Of a stretch of DNA of 64,000 nucleotides, positions 26,323-35,224 are shown piece by piece. The notes beneath the pieces are model-generated. The model was not told where the DNA came from. It worked only from the letters and a program-made list of their open reading frames with translations, and ran no database searches. This DNA comes from Deltaproteobacteria bacterium UBA1386. GTDB taxonomy: Bacteria > Desulfobacterota > Syntrophorhabdia > Syntrophorhabdales > Syntrophorhabdaceae. Both the position numbers and the translations under genes were made by a program. Location: positions 89,482 through 153,481 of the forward strand of contig DBQU01000076.1 of assembly GCA_002305765.1 (NCBI GenBank), given 5' to 3'. The first letter of the stretch is position 1, and the number at the start of each line of letters is the position of its first letter.

Positions 26323-27309
26323 ATGACTTCCCTTTTTGACACTCTGGCCGATCGCGCGATCGCGACCAGAGATATATCTGTGAAAGACGCCCTGGAACTC
26401 TACGAAGCAGGAAAGCAAGACCCTTTCGGCCTGATGGCCCGGGGGTCCCGGATACGGGAGCACTTCAAGGGCAAGACCGTAAACCTCTGCGGGATCGTGA
26501 ACGCGAAGTCCGGCGTCTGCCCCGAGAACTGCCGTTTCTGCGCCCAGTCGGCGCACTACCATACCGATGCGCCCGTCTACCCCCTCATATCCGCTGAGGA
26601 CATCGCAGAGAAAGGGCGGGCCGCGAAGGAGAGCGGCGCCCACATGTTCAGCATCGTCACCAGCGGAACGAGGATAGAGACGGAAGCCGAGTGGGAGACC
26701 ATCTACCGCGCCATAGCGATGCTCTCCGAGATGGGGCTCAAACCCTGCGGCTCCCTTGGAATGCTGAGCGAGGAAACCGCCGGAAACCTCAAGAAGGCCG
26801 GCCTCTACCGCTACCACCACAACCTCGAGACATCGCGAAGCTTCTTCGACAGCATCTGTTCGACCCATGAATACGACGAAGACACCGCCACGGTGCGCAT
26901 CGCCCGGGCTGCCGGCCTCACCGTCTGCTCCGGCGGCATCATCGGCCTCGGCGAGGCCATGGAGCACCGCATCGAGATGGCCATGACCCTCCGGGAACTC
27001 GCCGTGGATTCCGTTCCCATCAACATCCTCAACGCCATCCCCGGCACGCCCCTCGAGAACCTCCCCGCGCTGAGCCCGATGGAGATCCTCCTCACCGTCG
27101 CCCTTTACCGCTTCATCCTCCCCGACAAGGACATAAAACTCTGCGGCGGCAAGGAAAAGAATTTAAGACAACTTCTCCCGCTTGCCATGGTGGCTGGCTG
27201 CAACTCGCTGCTCACCGGCAACTACCTCACAACCCTCGGAAGGGACACCTCCGCCGACCTGGAAATGATCCACGACCTGGGGATGGTCGCAAAGTTCGAC
27301 GAAGCCTGA
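26323..27309 (+). CDS. bioB: Biotin synthase
   Basis: The 328-aa radical SAM enzyme inserts sulfur into dethiobiotin. Its 4Fe-4S motif is CPENCRFC (Cys66, Cys70, Cys73), followed by AQSAHYHTDAP, YRYHHNLETSR, CSGGIIGLGEAMEHRIEMA and NILNAIPGTPLEN. The last motif region LTGNYLTTLGR fits BioB. GGAGC lies upstream of the ATG. Other biotin genes (bioA, bioD, bioF) are not adjacent, and the ligase gene birA is 20 kb away. It ends just before a composite palindromic repeat that contains a strong hairpin. Confidence 0.95.
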   Translation: MTSLFDTLADRAIATRDISVKDALELYEAGKQDPFGLMARGSRIREHFKGKTVNLCGIVNAKSGVCPENCRFCAQSAHYHTDAPVYPLISAEDIAEKGRAAKESGAHMFSIVTSGTRIETEAEWETIYRAIAMLSEMGLKPCGSLGMLSEETAGNLKKAGLYRYHHNLETSRSFFDSICSTHEYDEDTATVRIARAAGLTVCSGGIIGLGEAMEHRIEMAMTLRELAVDSVPINILNAIPGTPLENLPALSPMEILLTVALYRFILPDKDIKLCGGKEKNLRQLLPLAMVAGCNSLLTGNYLTTLGRDTSADLEMIHDLGMVAKFDEA

Positions 27310-27790
27310 AAACAGAAAAGCATCACGCCCGTTCGTCGCGTTCGCTCCTCACTCGAGCACACAGAGGTTGTGAGGAGAGCACACAGAGAAAAGATTCGGC
27401 TATATCCCGGCACCAGCCGGGATATAGCCGTCTTTGCATCCCGCTTCGCGGGACGGAAAAAGAAACTTTTGGTTTCAGGCAGGAGTAATGGGGGAGAGGA
27501 TAAGAAGGTGTGGGGTTGTGGTATAGGGGTTGGAGGAGAGAGCATAGGACCTATAGGACCCATAGGACCTATGACTACAGGGGGGGATGAGGGAAGACAG
27601 GTTGTTTAAGGATAAGGATATTCTCTTTCTCTCCCGCCGTGACAGCGGGACGAGAAGGCCGCCGGATCTTGGTGGGCTCCAAGATCCGGCGGCAATCTTT
27701 TCTCTCTTTTATCCTCTCTTTGCGGTCTCTGCGGACTCGAGAGAGGAGCTTCAGCGACGAACGGGCGTGAGATAGAGTCTTTCTCTTTCT
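27310..27790. repeat. Composite palindromic element, copy 2 (reverse orientation to copy 1)
   Basis: The region spans from the bioB stop to the convergent pilC stop. Outer arms read TCACGCCCGTTCGTCGC...GCTCCTC(A/T)CTCGAG (27325-27358 and inverted at about 27735-27770). Nested hairpins follow, with GCCGCCGGATCTTG (27661-27674) pairing with its complement. The dyad centre holds the array CATAGGACCTATAGGACC (27543-27572). The part at 27650-27700 is a reverse-complement match to 14400-14455 in copy 1. No coding potential was seen. Confidence 0.88.
27398..27436 (+). terminator. Hairpin terminator after bioB
   Basis: A perfect 14-bp stem GGCTATATCCCGGC (27398-27411) / GCCGGGATATAGCC (27416-27429) with loop ACCA is followed by GTCTTTG. 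It forms part of the composite element. Confidence 0.65.
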
Positions 27791-27798
27791 TCGGCTGT

Positions 27799-29004
27799 TT
27801 ACCCGACCGCCTGGCCGAGTTTGAAGATGGGGAGATACATCGCGATGATGAGGCCGCCGAGGACAACGCCGAGGAAGACCATGATCATCGGCTCCATCAT
27901 GGCGGTAAGGTTGGTGACCATGTTGTCCACGTCCTCTTCGTAGAAATCGGCGATCTTGTTGAGCATGCTGTCGAGGGCGCCCGTCGATTCACCGACCTGG
28001 ACCATTTGGACCACCATGGGCGGAAAGATGCCCGCCTGTTCAAGGGGCTCGGCCATCGTGCGGCCCTCGCTGATGCGGGAGCGGGCCACCAGAAGGGCCT
28101 CCTCGACGATCTTGTTGCCCGCCACCTTCGCGACTATGATCATGCTCTCGAGGATCGCGACACCGCTCATGAGGAGCGTCGCCAGGGTCCGCGTCACCCT
28201 TGCCACGGAGGCCTTTATGGTGAGGAGACCGAAAAGAGGGAGTTTGAGGATGATGCGGTCGATGTTGCGGTGACCGCCTTCCGTTTTGTAGTAGTATTTC
28301 AGGGCCAGGACGAGACCGACAACACCCCCGATGATAATATACCAGTAGGATTGCATCATCTGGCTCAGGTTGATGACGATCTGCGTCGGCACCGGCAGTT
28401 CCGCTCCCATCTCCTTGAACATCTTCTCGAAAACGGGTATGACGAAGAGAAGGAGGACAACGACGACGACAAAGGCCACGACTATGATCGCGACTGGGTA
28501 TATCATGGCCGATTTGACCTTCTTCTTAAGCTTCTCCGTCTTCTCGATGTAGATGGCAAGCCTCTGCAGAACGTTGTCCAGGAGACCACCCTCTTCGCCC
28601 GCCACGACGAGGTTGATGAAAAGTTCGTCAAAACACTTCGGATAGTCCCTCAGGGCGTCGGCGAAACGCGCCCCCCCTTCTATCTTCTCCTTGATCTCCT
28701 TGACGATACCCCTGAAATCGACATCCTCTATCTGGTTCCCGAGGATCTCCAGGGACTGGACAAGGGGGAGCCCGGATGTGATCATCGTGGAGAGCTGCCG
28801 CGTGAAGAGCAGTATCTCGATGTTCTTTATCTTCTTCTGGGGATTGTACTTCTGCTTCCCCGCCTCCTTCGTTTCCTGCATGGAGGTGAGGATGACGCCT
28901 TCCTTTCTCAGCGCCGCCCGCAGGGCGTCGCCGGATGACGCCTTCGAAACGCCCCTGCGCGTTTCACCCGACGAAGTCCTTCCTTCCCATTGAAACTGCG
29001 GCAT
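27799..29004 (-). CDS. pilC: Type IV pilus assembly / type II secretion inner-membrane protein PilC/GspF
   Basis: The 401-aa membrane platform protein has two T2SSF domains (about residues 70-190 and 270-395), each with four-helix cytoplasmic bundles: FTRQLSTMITSGLPLVQSLEIL and TRTLATLLMSGVAILESM, and VVAGEEGGLLDNVLQRLA and MVQVGESTGALDSMLNKIA. It has the usual three TM segments. PilC recruits the pilus assembly ATPase. The N-terminus FQWEGRTSSGE is typical. No pilB, pilT or pilin gene is next to it, so it is an isolated member of a system encoded elsewhere. A Shine-Dalgarno is not obvious. Confidence 0.92.
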   Translation of the reverse strand: MPQFQWEGRTSSGETRRGVSKASSGDALRAALRKEGVILTSMQETKEAGKQKYNPQKKIKNIEILLFTRQLSTMITSGLPLVQSLEILGNQIEDVDFRGIVKEIKEKIEGGARFADALRDYPKCFDELFINLVVAGEEGGLLDNVLQRLAIYIEKTEKLKKKVKSAMIYPVAIIVVAFVVVVVLLLFVIPVFEKMFKEMGAELPVPTQIVINLSQMMQSYWYIIIGGVVGLVLALKYYYKTEGGHRNIDRIILKLPLFGLLTIKASVARVTRTLATLLMSGVAILESMIIVAKVAGNKIVEEALLVARSRISEGRTMAEPLEQAGIFPPMVVQMVQVGESTGALDSMLNKIADFYEEDVDNMVTNLTAMMEPMIMVFLGVVLGGLIIAMYLPIFKLGQAVG

Positions 29005-29098
29005 GACTCAATAATACATGAATAAATCCCGTTTGCAAAGAGAAAATTATCAAAACAGGTGGTTAATGGAGAAACGAGTTCCAGAATATGATTCTTAC

Positions 29099-29145
29099 AC
29101 TATAAACTACGGTTATAATTAAACAAAAATGTGACAAACGTCACA
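29099..29145 (-). promoter_or_regulatory. pilC promoter with a CRP-type operator
   Basis: On the minus strand, TTGTTT (29121-29126) and TATAGT (29099-29104) are 16 bp apart. Directly upstream is TGTGA-N6-TCACA (29130-29145), a perfect match to the CRP/FNR-superfamily CRP consensus, centred near -45 from the predicted start. No CRP gene is in the window, so the regulator is unknown. Confidence 0.45.
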
Positions 29146-29154
29146 GAGAAAACG

Positions 29155-29430
29155 GGTCATGGGTCACATCCGTCCAGAATGGATCCATGGTTATGGAGAT
29201 GCTGACGCTCGGGAACAAACCAGGGTAACAAAAATGACCAATAATCAAATTCCAATAACCAATGAAAATGATAATGACCAATTCACCAATAACCAGTTGA
29301 ACGAAGCGAAAGGCGGACTGCCTGTATCGTTTCTTTCTTGGTTATTGGTTATTGTCTGTTTCTCTGGTCATTGGGATTTGGTCATTGGTCATTATCCTCT
29401 CCGGAAGACCCACCCATCACCCATCACCTG
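29155..29430. repeat. TTGGTCA-type inverted array with outer CCCATSA units and a conserved core
   Basis: Outer arms are GGGTCATGGGTCAC (29155-29168) and its inverted partner CACCCATCACCCATCACC (29410-29427). Inside, the left array of CCAATAA/CCAATGA units (29238-29297) pairs with TTGGTTA/TTGGTCA units (29338-29397). The loop contains GGACTGCCTGTATCG (29316-29330), also found at 35269 and, inverted, at about 48645. The stretch 29005-29440 holds no gene. Confidence 0.88.
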
Positions 29431-29440
29431 TCTCTTCTTT

Positions 29441-30907
29441 CTACTCTCTTATCACCGCGTAGAACGTCGCGTTCTCGCGCTGGATCAGCATGACGATGCC
29501 TTCCTTCACGTTGGAGCGCTTGACCGCTTCTTTGAACTCCGCGACGCTTCTGACGGGCTTTCTCCCGATCTCCCTGATGACGTCGCCGGAGCGGATGTCT
29601 GCCTCCTGGGCCGGTGAACCGGGGATGACATCAGTGACGATAACGCCCTTTCTGTCCTTCAGGTTGAGGTGCTTCGCGATCTCGGCGGTAATGTCCTGAA
29701 CGACGAGTCCGAGGTCCTTTTCGATCTCCGTCTTTTTCGATGCCCTGAGGCCCTCTTCCTGCAGTTCGCCGATGGTCACGCTCACTTCCATCTGTTTGTT
29801 GTCCCTGACAAGGATGATCTTTGCCTTCGTGCCTATCTCCGTCGCCGCGACGAGCCGGGGAAGGGTCTCGTTGTCCTTGATCTTCTTGCCGTTGTAAGAG
29901 ATGATGACGTCTCCACGCCTGATGCCCGCCTTGTCCGCGGGGCTCTGGTCCATGACATCGGCAACGAGGGCGCCCTCGGATTCCTTCAGCCCAAAGCTCT
30001 TCGCGATCTCAGGCGTCATCCTCTGGATGACCACGCCGAGCCAGCCGCGGGCGACCTTGCCCTTGCTTTTCAACTGGGACAGCATGTCCTTTGCCACATT
30101 GATGGGTATGGCAAAACCGATGCCCTGGCCGCCGGAGACAATGGCCGTGTTTATCCCCACCACTTCCCCTTTGAGATTAAGGAGCGGCCCGCCGGAGTTG
30201 CCGGGATTAATGGAGGCATCCGTCTGGATGAACTGATCGTACGGTCCCGCTCCGATGATCCTGCCCTTCGCGCTCACGATGCCTGCGGTGACGGTGTGTT
30301 CAAGACCGAAGGGATTGCCGATGGCGAGGACCCAGTCTCCCACCTGGAGCACTTCGGAATCGCCAAGCACGGCGACGGGAAGGGACTGCCTGACGTCGAC
30401 CTTGATGAGGGCGATGTCCGTCTTGGGGTCCCGCCCTATTATCCTGGCGTCATACTCCTTCTCGTCGGACAGCTTTACCTTGATGGTCGTGGCCTTTTCG
30501 ACCACGTGATTGTTCGTCAGTATGTACCCTTCCTTGTCGATGATGAATCCGGAGCCGAGGCTGCGCTGCTTGTATTCGCGCCGTGGCCCGTTACCGAAGA
30601 ACTTGTCGAAGAAATCGTCGCCAAAGAAATCCTTGAAGGGGTTGTTGGGGCCCATCATCGGGCCCTGCCCCCCGGGCCCTCTGACGACCGCGGTGGTGCT
30701 TATGTTGACGATCGACGGCTTCGCCTCATTGACGAGCCCCGCGAGGCTGGGCAACCCGCTGCCGTTGAAAGCCGCCACGGCCCGGACGTTCTGTACCTGC
30801 GGTGCCGCGGGCCTCGCTTCGGGCAGCACCTGTGCCCTGACATAGGCAAAGGCCAGGGCCGCCGCGAAAAGGACACAAACGGTTACGACGAGTCGTTTGT
30901 TCTTCAT
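29441..30907 (-). CDS. degP: Periplasmic serine protease DegP/HtrA
   Basis: The 488-aa protein has an N-terminal signal helix, a trypsin-like domain with His134 (TNNHVV), Asp164 (TDIAL) and Ser238 (GNSGGP), and two PDZ domains (about residues 285-375 and 395-485). DegP-type proteases remove or refold damaged envelope proteins. A glycine/phenylalanine-rich loop (GPNNPFKDFFGDDFFDKFF) matches the LA loop of the family. The gene follows the histidine kinase by 13 bp on the same strand, so a two-component system and an envelope protease form one operon, as in Cpx-type stress responses. Confidence 0.94.
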   Translation of the reverse strand: MKNKRLVVTVCVLFAAALAFAYVRAQVLPEARPAAPQVQNVRAVAAFNGSGLPSLAGLVNEAKPSIVNISTTAVVRGPGGQGPMMGPNNPFKDFFGDDFFDKFFGNGPRREYKQRSLGSGFIIDKEGYILTNNHVVEKATTIKVKLSDEKEYDARIIGRDPKTDIALIKVDVRQSLPVAVLGDSEVLQVGDWVLAIGNPFGLEHTVTAGIVSAKGRIIGAGPYDQFIQTDASINPGNSGGPLLNLKGEVVGINTAIVSGGQGIGFAIPINVAKDMLSQLKSKGKVARGWLGVVIQRMTPEIAKSFGLKESEGALVADVMDQSPADKAGIRRGDVIISYNGKKIKDNETLPRLVAATEIGTKAKIILVRDNKQMEVSVTIGELQEEGLRASKKTEIEKDLGLVVQDITAEIAKHLNLKDRKGVIVTDVIPGSPAQEADIRSGDVIREIGRKPVRSVAEFKEAVKRSNVKEGIVMLIQRENATFYAVIRE

Positions 30908-30920
30908 GGAATATCCTCCG

Positions 30921-32327
30921 TCATGACATGGGCAGTTTGATGGTGAACAGGCTCCCTGCGGCGGGCTTCGATTCCACCTCGATGGTGCCCTTGTGGGCCT
31001 CGGCTATCCATTTGCTGATGGAAAGACCGAGACCGCTGCCGCTTTCCCGCTTGCGCGACCTGTCCGCGCGGTAGAACCTGTCGAAGATGTACTTTATGTC
31101 CTCCCCCGATATGCCGGGACCGTCGTCCTCGACATTGATGCAGGCGAAGCCATTCTGTTTGTAGGATGAGACCGTCACGTGCCCGCCGGGGTGTCCGTAC
31201 TTGATGCCGTTCTCCACCACGTTGGTTATCATCCTGCGCAGTTTGAGCTCGTCCCCGACGATGCGGATGTCCTCGAGGTCCCTCACGACCACTTCCACCC
31301 CTTTGTTCTCACCGAAAAGCTTCATATTGAGGCAGACACCCGCAAGAAGGTCCCTGAGATCGACCTTCTCGAGGTTCATGCCGATGTCCTTCGTTTCGGC
31401 CTTGGAAAGCAGGAGCAGGTCGTCGATGATCCGGCTCATCCTGTCGATCTCCTCGAGATTGCTCTGCATGGAGCGCCTGTATTCCTGGTTCGTCCTTTCC
31501 TTCCTCAGGGCCAGCTCCGTTTCGCCTTTCAGAATGGTAAGCGGTGTCTTGAGCTCGTGGGACACGTCGATGCTGAACTGGTTGATCCTCTGGAAGGAGT
31601 CCTTGAGCCTCGAGATCATGGCGTTGAAGGTCTCCGCGAGACGGCCGAGTTCGTCCTTTCGCCCCTTCTTTATATCGATCCGCTCGTCGAGGTTGGTCGA
31701 GGATATCTTGACGGCGGCCCTGCGGATCTGATCCACGGGCTTCATGGTCTTTTTCGCCATGAAGTATCCGACGACTATGGTGGCGCTGATGGAGGTGATG
31801 ATGCTGATGATCATGATTATGAGGAGACGCTTCATCGTGTCCTCGAACTCTTCCAGGGACGAACCCACCTGGACGATGCTGGTGACCTTCTTGGAGTCCA
31901 ATATCGGCATCGTGATCATGCGCAGCCGGGGACGGGCCGACTCCAGCGTTTCATAGACGGTCTCTCCCTTGAGCGCCCTCTCGAGAGTGACGAAGCTGAC
32001 GGGAACGGCCTCGGCCTCGAGGTCGTTCAGCCTCGCCCCGATCTTGCCGGAGGCGTCTATGATCTGGATGAACTTGCCCTTCGGCTTCTTGCCGAGGGCG
32101 TTCTCGAGATAGCGCTCGAAATTTCCGAAGAGGCTCTGGCCGTGGGTCTCCGTCATCGACGAGGCGAGGACCTCCGCGATCGACTTGATCTTGGTGTCGA
32201 TGCTTTTCTGCAGGCTGTTCTGGAAATATATGTAGACCCCGCTGGAGAAGGTGACCAGTATCAGGGCCAGGATGCCGCCGTACCAGAGGGTCAGTTTCCA
32301 CTTGATGGGGAGACTAAAGCTTTTCAT
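30921..32327 (-). CDS. Sensor histidine kinase (HAMP, HisKA, HATPase)
   Basis: The 468-aa kinase has TM1 (residues 12-34), a periplasmic sensor of about 130 residues, TM2 (168-190), HAMP with SSTNLDERIDI, HisKA with His257 in SIDVSHELKTPLT, and the catalytic domain with NVVENGIKYG, DDGPGI and SGLGLSI. The HAMP and H-box wording resembles CusS-type kinases, but no metal-efflux genes are adjacent. Its start overlaps the response regulator by 14 bp and it is followed by degP, so envelope protein damage is a plausible signal. Confidence 0.93.
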   Translation of the reverse strand: MKSFSLPIKWKLTLWYGGILALILVTFSSGVYIYFQNSLQKSIDTKIKSIAEVLASSMTETHGQSLFGNFERYLENALGKKPKGKFIQIIDASGKIGARLNDLEAEAVPVSFVTLERALKGETVYETLESARPRLRMITMPILDSKKVTSIVQVGSSLEEFEDTMKRLLIIMIISIITSISATIVVGYFMAKKTMKPVDQIRRAAVKISSTNLDERIDIKKGRKDELGRLAETFNAMISRLKDSFQRINQFSIDVSHELKTPLTILKGETELALRKERTNQEYRRSMQSNLEEIDRMSRIIDDLLLLSKAETKDIGMNLEKVDLRDLLAGVCLNMKLFGENKGVEVVVRDLEDIRIVGDELKLRRMITNVVENGIKYGHPGGHVTVSSYKQNGFACINVEDDGPGISGEDIKYIFDRFYRADRSRKRESGSGLGLSISKWIAEAHKGTIEVESKPAAGSLFTIKLPMS

Positions 32328-32991
32328 CTTCCTTGAGGATGTAGCCCACCCCGCGAACGGTGTGGATGAACTTCCTTGCCGTGAGGAGTTCTATCTTCTT
32401 GCGGAGAAAATTCACGTAGACATCGACGATGTTTGAGGAATCGTCCTGGCTCTGCCAGGCATATTCGGCCATTTCCTTCCTGGCGAGCGGCCTCTCGCTG
32501 TTGCGAACCATGTACTCCATGATGAGGAATTCCTTTTCCGTGAGCTCGGCCTCCTTGCCCCCTATGGAAAGCCGCCTGTTGTATGGGTTGAGGACGATCT
32601 CCCGGTACTCGAGAGTGAGCGGAACGGCCTTCCTGCTTCTCCTCAGGAGCGCCCGTATCCTGGCCAGGAGTTCTTCGAAGGAGAAAGGCTTGGTCAGGTA
32701 ATCGTCGCTGCCCGTGTCGAGCCCCTTGATCACGTCCTCCTTCGTGCTCTTCGCGGTGATGATGAGGACCGGCGTCTCTATGCCCGACTCGCGCATCCGC
32801 TTGAGCACCTCGAGACCGTCGATCTCCGGTATCATGAGATCGAGGAGAACGATGTCGTAATCCCGCGTGGTGACGAGATCAAGACCCGTCCTGCCGTCGC
32901 CGGCCACATCCACGCCATACCCTTCTTCTTCGAGGCCCCTCGACACGAAATTGGCGACCTTCGATTCATCTTCCACGAGAAGAACTTTCAT
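32314..32991 (-). CDS. OmpR-family response regulator
   Basis: The 225-aa regulator has a receiver domain with acidic pocket Glu7/Asp8, phospho-acceptor Asp51 in VLLDLMIPEIDG, Thr-containing LIITAKST and Lys in LTKPFSFEELLARI, then a winged-helix DNA-binding domain (about 125-222, with LTEKEFLIMEYMVRN). It is the first gene of a three-gene operon with its kinase and degP. A possible promoter lies just upstream on the minus strand, and TTGTAC-N17-TATATT would give a very short leader. Operator repeats were not recognised. Confidence 0.94.
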   Translation of the reverse strand: MKVLLVEDESKVANFVSRGLEEEGYGVDVAGDGRTGLDLVTTRDYDIVLLDLMIPEIDGLEVLKRMRESGIETPVLIITAKSTKEDVIKGLDTGSDDYLTKPFSFEELLARIRALLRRSRKAVPLTLEYREIVLNPYNRRLSIGGKEAELTEKEFLIMEYMVRNSERPLARKEMAEYAWQSQDDSSNIVDVYVNFLRKKIELLTARKFIHTVRGVGYILKEDEKL

Positions 32992-33077
32992 ATCCGTAAT
33001 AATATAGTATAAAAAGAACCATTGTACAATTCTTCCGTTTCAGCGGCACCCCCGCCGCCCCATCGACAGACAACAAA

Positions 33078-33280
33078 AACCGTTTCAGGTTTCAGGTTTC
33101 AGGTTTCAGGTTTCAGGTTTCAGGAAGAGAGACGGCGAAGGGGGATGGGATGTCAACGTGATTGGTGGATGGAGGTCGGATTTTCTTGCTTGCCGACGTG
33201 CAGCGATCCTGCCGGAATGTAGACTTCCCGTCCTTGTCTTTGACTTGAAACGTGGAACGTGAAACCTGAAACGGTCTTTT
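33078..33280. repeat. GTTTCAG heptad inverted-array element
   Basis: Six GTTTCAG units (33082-33124) with outer end CCGTTTCAGG are matched by the inverted right array (33244-33276), rich in variants (TGAAACG, GGAACGT) and ending AACGGTC. The inner boundary of the right arm is TCTTTGA. It sits between the divergent response regulator and spermidine synthase-like genes, and no coding sequence was seen in 32992-33404. Confidence 0.87.
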
Positions 33281-33292
33281 CTGTGAATTTCT

Positions 33293-33320
33293 TTGACAAA
33301 ACGGGGGGTGATGCTATTAA
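33293..33320 (+). promoter_or_regulatory. Sigma70-like promoter for the spermidine synthase-like gene
   Basis: TTGACA (33293-33298) and TATTAA (33315-33320) are 16 bp apart, giving a leader of about 78 nt before the ATG at 33405. Confidence 0.5.
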
Positions 33321-33404
33321 GTATTAAGGTTTCCGGGTGAACAAGAGGGATATCTTCCAAAACAAAGGCAGAATACATGAAATGACACAGGGAGGTCTGC
33401 ATCC

Positions 33405-34955
33405 ATGAGTCTTCTTGAAGCGTACATTATTACTTTCATCGCGAGTTTCTGTACCCTTGTGATCGAAATGGTCGCGGGACGCATCCTCGCGCCTTTCGTG
33501 GGGGTTTCGATCTACACGTGGACGAGCATCATCGGCGTCATCCTTGCCGGCATCAGCATCGGCGCCTATATCGGGGGCAAGCTCGTCGACCGCTACCCCT
33601 CCAGGAAGACGCTGGGATGGCTCCTTTTCATATCGGGTGTGATGGCGCTGACGATCATTCCCCTCACCTACGCCATCGCCGCCTACCGGTTCCCCGTTTC
33701 CCTGATGCTGCGGATCTTCATGGTCACATCCATCATCTTCTTCATCCCCGGCTGCGTCCTCGGCACCATCTCGCCCGTCGTCGTGAGGCTGACCCTCAAG
33801 AACCTCGAGAACGCGGGGAACGTCATCGGGAAGATATACGCCATCTCGACGCTGGGGGCCATCATCGGGACATTCGTCACGGGCTTCTTCCTCATCTCCT
33901 GGATGGGCACGCGGACGATCATCCTCTCCATGGGCATCGTGCTGCTCGTCGTGGCCCTTCTGGCGGGATCGATCTTCCGGAAGAAGACCAGCATGGCCAT
34001 CTTCGTCATCATCGCGGTGCCATGCCTCTTCTTCATCAACTCTTACCTCTACGCCATCCCGGCGAGCGGCAAGACCTACCTTTACAAGGAAAGTGACTAC
34101 TACACGATCAAGCTGTCGAAGACGATGAGCTCCGACCGTAAGACGGAGCTCGAGGCGATGGTCCTCGACAACCTCATACACTCCTACGTGAACCTCAAAG
34201 ACCCGAAACACATCGAGTACGAGTACGAACGTATCTATGCCGACGTCCTGACGTGGAAGTTCACCGAGGATACACCCTTCAAGAGTCTCACGATCGGAGG
34301 AGGCGGATACACCTTCCCCCGGTACATGGAGACCACCTACCCCAGGGCAAAGGTCGACGTCGTCGAGATAGACCCCGAGGTGACGAAGATCGTCTATGAC
34401 CATCTCGGTCTGCCGAAAGACACGAGGATAGTGAGCTACAACACCGACGGCAGGTGGTTCGTCATGAACTGCAAGGAGAAGTACGACCTCGTCTTCACCG
34501 ATGCCTACAACGACATCTCCATACCCTACCACCTGACGACGAAGGAATTCCTCCGGCAGATCCACGATATCATGAACCCCGGGGCGATCCTGATGTCCAA
34601 CATCATCGACAACTTTCAGAAGGGGCTCTTCCTGCCTTCCTACATCAAGACCTTGAGACAGGTCTTCGGTGAGAAGAACGTCTATCTCATCTCCGTGAGC
34701 CCCAACTTCAGGAAGGTCCGGATCAGCACTTTCATCGTCATCGCCGGAAAGGGGAATTTCGACATCGCCAGCTTCCAGTCCTTCATCCAGCACCGCCTGG
34801 GCTCCCGGGCCACATCCTCCATCGTGCCCGAAGACCTCATGGACGAGTTCATAAACAGAAAAGACGCCATCGTCATCCACGACGACCACGCCCCCATCGA
34901 CAACCTCGTAGCCCCCGTCTTCGAGGAAAGGTTCGGATATAACAGAAAGAACTAG
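33405..34955 (+). CDS. Membrane-fused spermidine synthase-like protein
   Basis: The 516-aa protein has about seven MFS-like helices (residues 8-225) and a cytosolic Rossmann methyltransferase-type domain of the polyamine synthase family: SLTIGGGGYTFPRYM, VVEIDPEVTKIVYDHLG, VFTDAYNDISIPYHLTTKEFL. The aspartate in TDAYND matches the catalytic Asp of aminopropyltransferases. Such fused proteins are widespread, and whether they make spermidine or another product is usually untested. The ATG has GGGAGG 10 bp upstream. It stands alone with its own promoter and ends 8 bp before a heptad element. Confidence 0.85.
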   Translation: MSLLEAYIITFIASFCTLVIEMVAGRILAPFVGVSIYTWTSIIGVILAGISIGAYIGGKLVDRYPSRKTLGWLLFISGVMALTIIPLTYAIAAYRFPVSLMLRIFMVTSIIFFIPGCVLGTISPVVVRLTLKNLENAGNVIGKIYAISTLGAIIGTFVTGFFLISWMGTRTIILSMGIVLLVVALLAGSIFRKKTSMAIFVIIAVPCLFFINSYLYAIPASGKTYLYKESDYYTIKLSKTMSSDRKTELEAMVLDNLIHSYVNLKDPKHIEYEYERIYADVLTWKFTEDTPFKSLTIGGGGYTFPRYMETTYPRAKVDVVEIDPEVTKIVYDHLGLPKDTRIVSYNTDGRWFVMNCKEKYDLVFTDAYNDISIPYHLTTKEFLRQIHDIMNPGAILMSNIIDNFQKGLFLPSYIKTLRQVFGEKNVYLISVSPNFRKVRISTFIVIAGKGNFDIASFQSFIQHRLGSRATSSIVPEDLMDEFINRKDAIVIHDDHAPIDNLVAPVFEERFGYNRKN

Positions 34956-34959
34956 GAAA

Positions 34960-35092
34960 GACTGTTTTAAGTTTTAAGTTTTAGGTAAAAGACAAATGAA
35001 AAGCGGTGGGATGCGCCGGTATCCCCCGGAAACCCCCGGGTTCTTCCTGCTTTTAACCTAAAACCTAAAACCTAAAACTTAAAACGGGCTTC
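34960..35092. repeat. GTTTTAAG heptad inverted-array element
   Basis: The left arm AGACTGTTTTAAG... (34960-34985) pairs with the right arm (35051-35087), which has one more TTTTAGG unit. Inner boundaries are AAAAGAC and CTTTT. A GC-rich hairpin CCCCCGGAAACCCCCGGG lies inside. It sits upstream of tRNA-Gly. Confidence 0.87.
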
Positions 35093-35148
35093 AACACCTC
35101 CTTTTCCTTTGCTTTCTTCCTTCTTTTCTTTTAGAATTATACTTCGGT

Positions 35149-35224
35149 GCGGGCGTAACTCAGTTGGTAGAGTGCAAGCTTCCCAAGCTTGATGCCGCGG
35201 GTTCGAGCCCCGTCGCCCGCTCCA
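35149..35224 (+). tRNA. tRNA-Gly(CCC)
   Basis: The 76-nt cloverleaf has acceptor GCGGGCG/CGCCCGC, D arm ACTC-GAGT, anticodon stem CAAGC/GCTTG with loop TTCCCAA (anticodon CCC), T arm GCGGG-TTCGAGC-CCCGT and an encoded TCCA end. TAGAATTATACT just upstream could hold a -10. Confidence 0.95.

Noticed and set aside
33324..34889. 521-aa frame opposite the spermidine synthase-like gene
   Set aside because: Antisense shadow rich in Asp/His/Val without recognisable motifs.
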